From: Clostridiales bacterium
GTDB lineage: Bacteria > Bacillota > Clostridia > Christensenellales > UMGS416
Assembly: GCA_012515725.1 (NCBI GenBank)
Contig: JAAYXU010000176.1
Coordinates: forward strand, 1 to 7,903
Direction: 5' to 3'
DNA: 7,903 nucleotides
A program made the position numbers and the translations under genes. This document shows positions 1 to 6,236 of the stretch, piece after piece; within the stretch, counting starts at the first letter, position 1, and each line of letters starts with the position of its first letter. The notes under the pieces were generated by a model that made no database searches, was not told the DNA's origin, and worked only from the letters and a program-made list of their open reading frames with translations.

Positions 1-134
1 AGAACTTCCGGCGGCTGATGGCGGATCGCCCCTACCTGAAGCGGGTCATGGCCGACGGGGCCGCCCACGCGTCCCGGAACGCGGCCAAAACGCTTGCTAA
101 GGTGCGCAGGAAGATCGGCTATCTGATGCCTTGA
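1..134 (+). CDS. trpS: Tryptophan--tRNA ligase, C-terminal end only
   Basis: This is the last 43 residues of a gene that begins left of the window; complete codons start at base 3 and a TGA stop lies at 132-134. The enzyme charges tRNA-Trp with tryptophan in the cytoplasm. The tail contains YLKRVMADGAAHASRNAAKTL followed by a basic VRRKIG segment. This matches the final helices of bacterial TrpRS, where a tyrosine-led helix precedes a conserved G-A-x-x-A-x-x-x-A-x-x-T/M-L pattern and a last x-x-G. The class I catalytic motifs would be upstream and cannot be seen. No hairpin terminator follows; the next promoter overlaps the stop codon, so transcripts may read on into bioY. The identification rests on a short segment and memory of the family. 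TyrRS or an unrelated helical tail is possible but fits less well. Confidence 0.72.
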   Translation, partial: NFRRLMADRPYLKRVMADGAAHASRNAAKTLAKVRRKIGYLMP

Positions 135-159
135 CAGCGACGCGCGCGGATGCTATGAT
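131..159 (+). promoter_or_regulatory. Sigma-A type promoter of bioY
   Basis: A perfect -35 box TTGACA (131-136) is separated by exactly 17 bases from a -10 box TATGAT (154-159). The -10 is preceded by TGC, which makes it an extended -10 element. Transcription should start near 166, giving a leader of about 38 nt before the bioY ATG. The -35 box shares bases with the trpS stop codon at 132-134, so the promoter is packed right against the upstream gene. The BirA-like operator begins inside the -10 box. Confidence 0.85.
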
Positions 160-191
160 TGTAAACATAGCACAAGGACAATGTTTACAAT
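158..191 (+). promoter_or_regulatory. BirA-type biotin operator
   Basis: A perfect inverted repeat has arms ATTGTAAACAT (158-168) and ATGTTTACAAT (181-191), separated by 12 bases. Written in nine-base half sites it is TTGTAAACA-N14-TGTTTACAA. This matches the known BirA box (TTGTAAACC, N14 or N15, GGTTTACAA) in half-site sequence and spacing. It covers the end of the -10 box and the start point, and stops one base before the AGGAG ribosome site at 192-196. Bound biotinoyl-AMP-BirA dimer would therefore block RNA polymerase. It implies that the organism has a BirA with an N-terminal DNA-binding domain, which is not in this window. The downstream bioY gene independently supports the call. Confidence 0.88.
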
Positions 192-203
192 AGGAGACAT
201 GCG

Positions 204-761
204 ATGCGCATAACGCCCCGCCATATGATACTGTCGTGCCTGTTCACGGCGCTGACCGCCGCTGGCGCGCTCATCAGCTTTCCGCTGCCGCCCTTTCCAG
301 GCAAGGTGACGCTGCAGATATTCGTTCTGGTGCTCTGCGCCCGCGTGCTTCCGCCGTTTCCGGCTTTTCTGTCGGCGCTGGCGTATCTGCTGCTGGGGCT
401 TGCCGGCGTTCCGATACTGTCGATGGGAGGGGGGCTGCAGTATGTGCTGCAGCCTACGTTCGGGTATCTGGTGGGATTTCTGGCGGGTGTTCCGCTGGCC
501 AGCGCGCTCTATCGGGCGCGCGCGCTGCGCATGAGGCCCGCCCTGTGGGTCGTCGTACCCGGCGCGGCCTTTCTGCTGTGCACATACGGTCTGGGCGTCC
601 CGTGGCTCGGGTTTATCATGAACGGCGTCATGCACGCGCAGATGCCCTGGACGCGGATCATCGCCACAGGCTGCCTGCTATTTCTGCCCATCGACGCCGT
701 AAAGGTAGCGCTTGCGGAGCCCGCCGCCCGCTTTATCGAACGGCTTGCAGGGCCGCGGTAA
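204..761 (+). CDS. bioY: Biotin transporter BioY (ECF S component)
   Basis: BioY is the substrate-binding integral membrane subunit of the ECF biotin transporter. It works with EcfT and the EcfA ATPases, or in some bacteria alone; none of these partners is in the window. The 185-residue length is normal for the family. About six hydrophobic segments can be seen, near residues 9-27, 38-49, 55-75, 84-103, 113-133 and 150-170. Family landmarks are the proline-rich PLPPFPG after the first helix, TLQ at 36-38, the GGG turn at 75-77, the PTFGYLVGF motif at 84-92, and the late D164/K167 pair. An AGGAG site (192-196) lies seven bases before the chosen ATG. The ATG at 199 is out of frame. Control by the overlapping BirA-type operator is expected: high biotin, low expression. 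The downstream oxidoreductase gene follows after 62 bases and could be co-transcribed. Confidence 0.93.
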   Translation: MRITPRHMILSCLFTALTAAGALISFPLPPFPGKVTLQIFVLVLCARVLPPFPAFLSALAYLLLGLAGVPILSMGGGLQYVLQPTFGYLVGFLAGVPLASALYRARALRMRPALWVVVPGAAFLLCTYGLGVPWLGFIMNGVMHAQMPWTRIIATGCLLFLPIDAVKVALAEPAARFIERLAGPR

Positions 762-781
762 TACTCCCGGGTGTCCAAAGG

Positions 782-801
782 CCCGGTAGAACGCTGCCGG
801 G
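782..801 (+). other. Intercistronic GC hairpin between bioY and the oxidoreductase gene
   Basis: The sequence CCCGGTAG (782-789), loop AACG, CTGCCGGG (794-801) can fold in RNA into an eight-pair stem with one U-G pair and a four-base loop. It ends eight bases before the GGAGG site (810-814) of the next gene. No T tract follows, so it is not a standard intrinsic terminator. It could protect the bioY mRNA 3' end, reduce readthrough, or mark a processing point. The function is inference; the pairing is seen directly. Confidence 0.55.
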
Positions 802-823
802 TAAAATCTGGAGGTAAGGAACG

Positions 824-2029
824 ATGAAGAAAGTATCACTGCTGCTGGCCGGAATCGGGGGCTACGGTGCGACCTATGTGAGCGCGCTGCTGGCGGCGGC
901 CGACGGGGGAGAGTTCACGATAGCGGGCGTGGCCGATCCGTACTACGACGCCAGCCCGCACCTCGAGGATCTCCTGCGGCTGGGCGCGCGGCCGTACCGG
1001 TCGGTTGAGGAGTTTTACCGGGAGAACAGCGCGGAGCTTGCGATCGTTTCAACGCCGATACAGTTCCATGGGGATCATGTCGAGCAGGCCGTGGGCCATG
1101 GCAGCCATGTGCTGTGCGAAAAGCCTCTGGGCGCGACGCTCGCTGAGGGCCGGCGTATACTGGACGCGCAGAGCCGGTCGGGCCGGTTCGTCGCCATCGG
1201 GTACCAGTGGTCGTACTCGCAGGCCATCCGCACACTCAAGGCCGACATACTCGACGGACGATTCGGACGGCCGCGCAGGCTGCGCGCTCTGGTGCTGTGG
1301 CCCCGGAATCTTTCGTATTTCCGGCGTCCGTGGGCGGGCAGGCAGTATGTGGACGGGCGGGCGGTATTCGACAGCGTCGCCAACAACGCTGCGGCGCATT
1401 ATCTGCACAACATGCTGTTCGTACTGGGCGGCCGCCCCGACGAGAGCGCGGAGCCGCTGAGTGTGACCGCAGAGCTCTACCGGGCCAACGCGATCGAGAA
1501 CTTCGATACGGCGGCGATGCGCATAACGACAGGCTCGGGGGCGGAGATCCTTTTCATCGCGGCCCATCCCGTGGAGCGGACGCGCAACCCAGTGTTTCAT
1601 TTTGCGTTTGAAAAAGGCGACGCGTACTGCGACGAAAATGCCCAGATCACCGCGGTCTTCCGAAACGGGGAGCGCAGGGAGTATGGCAATGCGGGCGCCG
1701 ATCCGGACAACAAGCTCTGGGAAGCGATCGCGGCGGTTCGCAGCGGCGCGCCGCTTTCGTGCACTGCCCGGACAGCGCTGCCCCACACGCTGTGCATAGA
1801 GGCGGCCCGGCAGTCGGTTCCGGAGATTCCGGCATTTCCCGGGGAGCTCGTCCGCACCGACGAAAACAGACAGCTTGTGTATGCCAGGGGCCTTTTTGAC
1901 GGTCTGCAGGGGTGCTACGACAATTGGCGGCTGCCCTCGGAGATGGGATTTGCATGGGCCCGACGGGGCGGCGAGGTCGATGCCCGGGCGCTGCTAATGG
2001 GGTCCCGGAAGCTGAAGGCTCGGATATAG
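824..2029 (+). CDS. Gfo/Idh/MocA family NAD(P)-dependent oxidoreductase
   Basis: A cytoplasmic 401-residue protein, slightly long for this family of sugar, inositol and related dehydrogenases. The N-terminal Rossmann fold shows the nucleotide-binding turn GIGGYG (10-15) and an acidic residue, D38, at the end of the second strand (VADPYYD). The VSTPIQFHGDHVEQAV segment (75-90) and the hallmark CEKP (98-101) follow, with K100 the conserved lysine near the nicotinamide. The expected catalytic-site helix reads DSVANNAAAHYLHNML (183-198), so H192 or H195 takes the place of the usual G-x-H-x-x-D histidine. The C-terminal half is the alpha/beta substrate-binding domain. The start is fixed by GGAGG at 810-814. 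The substrate cannot be named from sequence; an acyclic or cyclic polyol or sugar derivative is usual. The neighbours give no pathway hint, and any link with biotin is unsupported. The gene has no clear promoter of its own. Confidence 0.87.
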   Translation: MKKVSLLLAGIGGYGATYVSALLAAADGGEFTIAGVADPYYDASPHLEDLLRLGARPYRSVEEFYRENSAELAIVSTPIQFHGDHVEQAVGHGSHVLCEKPLGATLAEGRRILDAQSRSGRFVAIGYQWSYSQAIRTLKADILDGRFGRPRRLRALVLWPRNLSYFRRPWAGRQYVDGRAVFDSVANNAAAHYLHNMLFVLGGRPDESAEPLSVTAELYRANAIENFDTAAMRITTGSGAEILFIAAHPVERTRNPVFHFAFEKGDAYCDENAQITAVFRNGERREYGNAGADPDNKLWEAIAAVRSGAPLSCTARTALPHTLCIEAARQSVPEIPAFPGELVRTDENRQLVYARGLFDGLQGCYDNWRLPSEMGFAWARRGGEVDARALLMGSRKLKARI

Positions 2030-2085
2030 GCTCCCAATAGCCGTATCCGGCCCGGATGTTACATTGAGAAGACGATATTCGCATA

Positions 2086-2114
2086 TTGACAAAGGGACGG
2101 GTTCGCAGTATTCT
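2086..2114 (+). promoter_or_regulatory. Sigma-A type promoter of hppA
   Basis: A perfect -35 TTGACA (2086-2091), a 17-base spacer and a -10 TATTCT (2109-2114) predict a start near 2121, about 105 bases before the hppA ATG. The position, soon after the end of the preceding gene (2029), suggests that hppA is mainly transcribed by itself. A short ATAT-TCGC-ATAT dyad lies just upstream and touches the -35 region, but it is too short to call an operator. Confidence 0.75.
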
Positions 2115-2120
2115 TTGTAC

Positions 2121-2218
2121 CGTCGCGGGAATACCATGTTTTAGAGGTCTATATGGTGCTATAGACTGCATGAGTATGTTCATACATAAACCGGCGTTGG
2201 CCGGAGTAAAATAAGGAG
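2121..2218 (+). promoter_or_regulatory. Structured 5' leader of hppA (possible cis-regulatory RNA)
   Basis: The expected leader contains three consecutive dyads. One is GTCTATA (2147-2153), a six-base loop, TATAGAC (2160-2166). The second is GTATG/CATAC (2174-2178, 2181-2185). The third is CCGGC (2191-2195), loop GTTG, GCCGG (2200-2204), which ends just before the AAGGAG ribosome site (2213-2218). A competing pairing is also possible: 2132-2138 (TACCATG) with 2152-2158 (TATGGTG), seven pairs with wobbles at both ends. It uses bases of the first hairpin, so the two folds exclude each other. I do not recognise a named riboswitch class, and the fluoride (crcB) consensus is not evident. Regulation is inference. 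Confidence 0.4.
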
Positions 2219-2225
2219 CTGTCTC

Positions 2226-4313
2226 ATGAAGGATCGTTTTGACTTATTTATACTAATCGGTATCGGCGTATCCCTGCTCTCGTTTGTGTTCGCACTGTGG
2301 CTCAATCACTGGGTCAAGTCGAGGCCCTCTTCGAATGAGCGCATCGCACAGATCGGCAAGCTCATACGAAACGGCGCAAATACGTTCATCAGGAAGGAAT
2401 ACATTGTACTGGCGCGCTTTGCCGGCGTTGTCGCGCTGCTCATCCTTCTCTTCGTTCCTCAGCCCATATGGAAGGGCGACTACCTGCGCAACATTATCAT
2501 GGCAGTATCCTATATCGGCGGTACGGTATTCTCTGCTGTCGCGGGCGTCATAGGCATACGGGTCGCAACAATAGCCAATATGAAGACCGCCGAAGCCGCG
2601 CAGACCGGGATCCGGCCCTCGTTCCTTACGGGCTTTAGGGGCGGCTCGGTCATGGGCATGGCGGTAGTAGGAAGTACGCTGCTGGGCGTATCGCTGGTCA
2701 TGCTCATCACGAACGACACGACGGCGCTGCTCGGGTTCAGCTTCGGGGCCAGCTCGCTGGCGCTATTCGCGAAGGCCGGTGGAGGTATATTCACAAAGAC
2801 CGCCGATGTGAGCGCCGACCTCGTGGGCAAGGTTGAATTGGGCATTCCCGAGGACGACCCGCGCAATCCGGCGGTTATAGCCGATAACGTGGGCGACAAT
2901 GTCGGCGACGTGGCGGGGATGGGCGCGGATCTTTTCGACTCGAACGTCGCGTCGATAACGGCGGCACTCGTCATCGCAGCCGCGCTGGACAGTTCCGCCG
3001 GAGGCCTGGCCCACGCCTCGATGGTGCTGTGCTATGCGGCCGCGGGGCTACTGGCGTCCATCATAGGCGTCGGGCTGGCGCGCATGGGAAAGAGGAGCGG
3101 CCCGACCGGAGCGCTCAACCTGAGCACATACATCACGACCGCGATATTCGGCGTGCTGACTGCCGCGGCGACCTGGGCGTTCGACTTCGAGTGGCGCATA
3201 TGGGGCGCAAGCGCGGTGGGACTGCTGGTAGGCGTCGTGATCGGCCTTGCGAGCGACTATTTCACAAACGATCTGAGAAAGCCCGTCCGGAATGTGGCCA
3301 AAGCATCGGGCTCTGGCCCGGCTTTCACGATTCTCTCGGGTGTGTCCTACGGATTCCTGAGCACGCTTCCCGCGATGGCGGGCATCGCGGTGTCGGCGCT
3401 TGCGGCATATAAGCTGTGCGCTCCGCTGGGCGACGGATACGCGATGTTTGGCATTTCGATGGCCGCCGTGGGTATGCTCTCCATCGTGGGCATGATCATA
3501 TCCAACGACGCGTACGGCCCCATCGTGGACAACGCGCGCGGGCTCGTCGAAATGGGCGGCCTGGGCGAGGAGGCGCTCGAAATATCCGATTCGCTGGACA
3601 GCGCGGGCAACACCGTAAAGGCCATCACGAAGGGATTCGCGATAGGCGCTGCGGGCCTGACTGTCATCGCGCTGCTGGGCGCGTTCATCAGCGAGGTGAA
3701 TACCCATGCCGCCAAGCTGGGCGTAGAGGGCATAACGGGATTCGACATCATGAACCCGGTCGTTTTCTTCGGAATGCTGGTGGGAGCGGCTGTTCCCGCG
3801 GTATTCTCAGCGCTGCTCATACTGGGCGTTGACCGCAACGCACAACGAATGGTGGCAGAGATTCACCGCCAGTTCAGGGAGATCATCGGACTGCGGGAGG
3901 GCAAGGAGGGCGTTGTGCCCGAATACGATCGCTGCATCGAGATCGCCACGCACGGCGCGCTGCGCGAGCTCATCCCGGCCGGACTCATAGCAATCGGCGC
4001 GACGCTGGCTGTTGGCTTCATAGGCGGCGTACAGGCTATCGGCGGCTTCCTGTGCGGGAATATCATCAGCGGCCTCCTGCTGGCCCTTTTCATGAGCAAC
4101 GCGGGCGGACTGTGGGACAACGCGAAAAAGTATGTGGAAGCGGGCAACCTCGGGGGCAAGGGCTCTCAGGCGCACAAATCCGCAGTCGTCGGAGACACGG
4201 TGGGCGACCCGTTCAAGGACACGGCCGGGCCCTCAATCAATACGCAGATTACCGTGGTTTCGCTGGTATCGTCGCTGGCCGCGGCGCTCTTCCTCGCGTA
4301 TTCGCTGTTCTAG
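2226..4313 (+). CDS. hppA: Membrane-bound proton-pumping pyrophosphatase, K+-independent type
   Basis: This enzyme hydrolyses cytosolic pyrophosphate and uses the energy to pump protons across the membrane. The 695-residue length and about sixteen hydrophobic segments fit the family. All signature motifs are present: DVSADLVGKVE (194-204), the acidic DPRNPAVIADNVGDNVGD block (211-228), GGLWDNAKKYVE (627-638) and DTVGDPFKDTAGPS (657-670). The aspartates and lysines in these bind Mg-PPi. At the known K+-dependence position the motif is GNTVKAIT (461-468). Lysine 465 (instead of Ala) and threonine 468 (instead of Gly) are the residues of the K+-independent class, whose characterised members pump protons only. 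Val464 replaces the more usual Thr of GNTTKA. The ATG follows AAGGAG (2213-2218) by seven bases. The gene has its own promoter, a structured leader and a terminator at 4329-4355, so it looks monocistronic. No truncation or missing catalytic residue was seen. Confidence 0.96.
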   Translation: MKDRFDLFILIGIGVSLLSFVFALWLNHWVKSRPSSNERIAQIGKLIRNGANTFIRKEYIVLARFAGVVALLILLFVPQPIWKGDYLRNIIMAVSYIGGTVFSAVAGVIGIRVATIANMKTAEAAQTGIRPSFLTGFRGGSVMGMAVVGSTLLGVSLVMLITNDTTALLGFSFGASSLALFAKAGGGIFTKTADVSADLVGKVELGIPEDDPRNPAVIADNVGDNVGDVAGMGADLFDSNVASITAALVIAAALDSSAGGLAHASMVLCYAAAGLLASIIGVGLARMGKRSGPTGALNLSTYITTAIFGVLTAAATWAFDFEWRIWGASAVGLLVGVVIGLASDYFTNDLRKPVRNVAKASGSGPAFTILSGVSYGFLSTLPAMAGIAVSALAAYKLCAPLGDGYAMFGISMAAVGMLSIVGMIISNDAYGPIVDNARGLVEMGGLGEEALEISDSLDSAGNTVKAITKGFAIGAAGLTVIALLGAFISEVNTHAAKLGVEGITGFDIMNPVVFFGMLVGAAVPAVFSALLILGVDRNAQRMVAEIHRQFREIIGLREGKEGVVPEYDRCIEIATHGALRELIPAGLIAIGATLAVGFIGGVQAIGGFLCGNIISGLLLALFMSNAGGLWDNAKKYVEAGNLGGKGSQAHKSAVVGDTVGDPFKDTAGPSINTQITVVSLVSSLAAALFLAYSLF

Positions 4314-4328
4314 CACATACAGGTATAA

Positions 4329-4355
4329 AAAGGGGCGTCCGAGCGACGCCCCTTT
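4329..4355. terminator. Bidirectional terminator between hppA and the convergent operon
   Basis: An 11-bp perfect stem AAAGGGGCGTC (4329-4339) pairs with GACGCCCCTTT (4345-4355) around a five-base loop. Read on the plus strand it follows the hppA stop by 15 bases and ends in TTTCC, a short T run. Read on the minus strand it follows the DUF4097 gene stop by 16 bases and ends in CCCCTTTTTATA, a better T tract. The one hairpin can therefore end both converging transcripts, most efficiently the minus-strand one. Confidence 0.85.
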
Positions 4356-4371
4356 CCTGATGGATAAACCG

Positions 4372-5322
4372 TCATGGCCGCTCGCGTATATCCGCGCCGC
4401 CCGAAACGGTCTCGATGCGGATACGCGCTCCGCCGCCCGCCACATCTCCCGCGATATCGCTCCTCGAACTGCCTCCGGACGTTATCACGACAGGAAAGTC
4501 GTTGCTTAGTCTGCCGGATATCGAGTGGAAATCCAGCGAGAAGGCGGCATCCGAAGGCAGGTACAGCGTGACACGGCCCGAAGTACTCTCGCAGTGGATC
4601 TCGTCCAGGCGATCGACGGTCAGCGTTATACTCCCCGACACGGACTCGGTTTCGATCGGTCCGGCGACTGCGTCAGCGCGGATGCTTCCCGAGATCGTAT
4701 TAGCCTTAAGTCCGCCGGTAATCGAGCCATCATACTCCAGGTCGCCCGATACGCTGTTGAAATCCACGCTTCCCGCCTCGACATACGGAAAGAAGCAGCC
4801 TCCGGATACCGTTTCGATCCGCACTGCGTCCAGTGTGCAGCTAAGCTCCGCCGCGTCGATTTCGCCCGACACGTTATCTATCTCCAGAGCGCCGGTATAG
4901 CTTTCGGGGACCGTAATCGTCAGCGAGCAGTTGTTGCGGCGCAGTCCGTTGCGTGGGTACTTCACATCGAAAGTCAGCGTGCCGCCCTGCGTCCGCATTT
5001 CCAGCGTAAGCGGATCGCCCGAGGTGGTGCAGTCTCCTGCAAGCCGCGCCGTGATACTGTCGCCGCCCGACACGAGCGTTATGGGACAGGATACGTCCGA
5101 GATGACCACCCGGGTAATGCCCTCGGGCAAGGCTTCCCGCGTCTCGTCGACAGTGTACTCGGTCACAGGCCCAAGGCCCCATCCGCTGAAGTTCCCGAAC
5201 GAGAACCCGAAGTGGCGCCCATTTGTTTCGTAGAGAATCCACACGCCCAGACCAAGCAGGGCGAACAGCACGAATGCACCGGCGCATATGAGCGCCGCCA
5301 GCGCGGCAGGTTTCATTTTCAT
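4372..5322 (-). CDS. DUF4097-family membrane-anchored beta-solenoid protein
   Basis: A 316-residue protein with a hydrophobic N-terminal segment (about 7-30) after two lysines, so it is probably a signal anchor with the rest outside the cell. From about residue 148 it carries a ladder of V/I/T-S-G turns: NVSGEI, TVSGGC, SVSGDL, TISGSI, SVSGSI, STSGRV, SISGRL and TVSGGA. The Ser positions are near 152, 173, 192, 211, 229, 248, 269 and 307, mostly 18-21 residues apart. This is the pattern of the DUF4097 (LiaG-like, putative adhesin) beta-solenoid. Members often sit with regulators of envelope stress, but no biochemical activity is established. The start ATG overlaps the stop of the upstream gene by four bases (ATGA) and has CCTCC (plus-strand 5332-5336) as ribosome site. 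It is the last gene of the PadR operon. Translational coupling and a role at the cell surface are inferred. Confidence 0.88.
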   Translation of the reverse strand: MKMKPAALAALICAGAFVLFALLGLGVWILYETNGRHFGFSFGNFSGWGLGPVTEYTVDETREALPEGITRVVISDVSCPITLVSGGDSITARLAGDCTTSGDPLTLEMRTQGGTLTFDVKYPRNGLRRNNCSLTITVPESYTGALEIDNVSGEIDAAELSCTLDAVRIETVSGGCFFPYVEAGSVDFNSVSGDLEYDGSITGGLKANTISGSIRADAVAGPIETESVSGSITLTVDRLDEIHCESTSGRVTLYLPSDAAFSLDFHSISGRLSNDFPVVITSGGSSRSDIAGDVAGGGARIRIETVSGGADIRERP

Positions 5323-5879
5323 GAGAGGCGACCTCCTTTAATAATGCTTATATGGGATCGAATGTATGCAGCCGTACCCCGGAATAGGCATTTCGATACA
5401 TAATACATGCCCATCGTCAGAAGGCCCGTGAGTCCCAGCAGCGACAGCCCGAACAGCATCGCCGCGCCCCAGGGGATCGGGCGGTACCACAGGAGCGCAA
5501 TGGGCGACAGCAGCAGCCCAAGCCCGGTGGCGAAAAGAGAAAGTACGACGGCCCACAGCGCGAGCCATACGGCAAAGACCGTGGCGAAAATCGGCAGCCC
5601 CAGTATGAGATCAAAAAGCAGCAGTCCCATACCGGCCAGCAGCCCCCGGCCCACCCGTGTTCCCACCGGCTCCGCCTCGGGAGGAGGCGCTTCCGACGTA
5701 TACTGCGCCGCGATCTCAGCAGGATCGCCCAGGTCCCGCGTTACCTCCTCCTCGGGCTTACCGCCCGAAAGAGCCGTCGCGAAGTGCTCCTCGAAATCCG
5801 CCAGTATGTCGTCTCGCTCCGGGCCGGGCAGCGCGCCCAGAGCGGCCGAAAGTCGGCTCATGAACTCATTTTTTGTCAT
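5319..5879 (-). CDS. HAAS-domain (DUF1700) integral membrane protein
   Basis: The 186-residue protein starts with a helical domain of about 60 residues, including MTKNEFMSRLSAALGALP, an acidic ILADFEEHF helix, and a GKPEEEVTRDLGDPAEIAAQY end. This is the HAAS (DUF1700) pattern, found next to PadR regulators in many Bacillota. A proline- and glutamate-rich linker (about 61-73) follows, then three or so membrane segments near 78-105, 107-130 and 135-160, and a short basic tail. The function of the family is not known; a role as a membrane partner or sensor for the adjacent PadR and DUF4097 proteins is suggested by the constant gene order. A GGAGG site (plus-strand 5888-5892) lies eight bases before the ATG. 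The gene overlaps the end of padR by 14 bases and the start of the DUF4097 gene by four, so all three should be translated from one mRNA. Confidence 0.88.
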   Translation of the reverse strand: MTKNEFMSRLSAALGALPGPERDDILADFEEHFATALSGGKPEEEVTRDLGDPAEIAAQYTSEAPPPEAEPVGTRVGRGLLAGMGLLLFDLILGLPIFATVFAVWLALWAVVLSLFATGLGLLLSPIALLWYRPIPWGAAMLFGLSLLGLTGLLTMGMYYVSKCLFRGTAAYIRSHISIIKGGRLS

Positions 5880-6201
5880 CGCTCTTTCCTCCTGCCTCGA
5901 TGATGATACGGTTTACTCCGGTGACGAACGTGTACCATTCGGCGTGAAGCTCCCTGCGGAAACCGTCTCCGGCCGGGGTGAGCCGGTAGTATTTCCGGGG
6001 CGGGCCTCCCGACGATTCCTCCAGATAGGTGCTGACGTAGCCGTCGGACTTTAGGCGGCGGAGCACCGGATAGAGCGTGCCGTCGGCGATCTTGATGGTT
6101 CGCGCCAGATCGCTGGCCAGCTCGTAACCGTACCGATCGCCCTTGACCAGTTGAGAGAGCACGCACAGCTCCAGTACGCCCTTTTTGAACTGGATATGCA
6201 T
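5866..6201 (-). CDS. PadR-family transcriptional regulator
   Basis: A 111-residue winged-helix repressor of the short PadR type (PadR-s2). The N-terminal helix-turn-helix reads FKKGVLELCVLSQL (5-18) and DRYGYELASDL (22-32). The recognition helix and following segment are the family hallmark DGTLYPVLRRLKSDGYV (40-56), and the wing is GGPPRKYYRLTPAG (65-78). A short C-terminal helix (79-101) serves dimerisation. I chose the ATG at 6201 because GGAGG (plus-strand 6207-6211) lies five bases ahead of it; the ATG at 6213 is in frame but overlaps that site and lacks its own. It is the first gene of the operon with the HAAS and DUF4097 genes. A dyad at the promoter suggests that it represses itself and the two membrane genes. 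PadR proteins often respond to small lipophilic or antibiotic-like ligands; the ligand here is unknown. Confidence 0.93.
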   Translation of the reverse strand: MHIQFKKGVLELCVLSQLVKGDRYGYELASDLARTIKIADGTLYPVLRRLKSDGYVSTYLEESSGGPPRKYYRLTPAGDGFRRELHAEWYTFVTGVNRIIIEAGGKSDDKK

Positions 6202-6236
6202 CTGTACCTCCATTCCCCGAGTTATTGGTCTGAGAG

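Noticed and set aside
153..635. Minus-strand open frame of 160 codons opposite bioY
   Set aside because: Arg/Gln-rich low-complexity product, no ribosome site, and it lies antisense to a clearly recognised gene; typical of GC-rich shadow frames.
1049..1786. Minus-strand open frame of 245 codons within the oxidoreductase gene
   Set aside because: The sense strand encodes a full-length recognised family with intact motifs; the antisense product has no recognisable domain.
2045..2057. ATCCG/CGGAT hairpin after the oxidoreductase stop, considered as a terminator
   Set aside because: Only five strong pairs, a three-base loop and no T tract; too weak to call.
2121..2218. Fluoride (crcB) riboswitch in the hppA leader
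   Set aside because: Considered because fluoride inhibits pyrophosphatases, but the characteristic conserved blocks of that riboswitch are not visible here.
3048..3707. Minus-strand open frame of 219 codons within hppA
   Set aside because: Antisense to a highly conserved enzyme; rich in His/Arg/Ala and without a ribosome site or domain.
4525..5403. Plus-strand open frame of 292 codons opposite the DUF4097 gene
   Set aside because: Long but antisense to a gene with clear repeats, signal anchor and operon overlap; the product shows no family.
6199..6213. Upstream ATG at 6213 as padR start
   Set aside because: It overlaps the GGAGG site that serves the ATG at 6201, and has no good ribosome site itself; the extra four residues are not needed for the fold.
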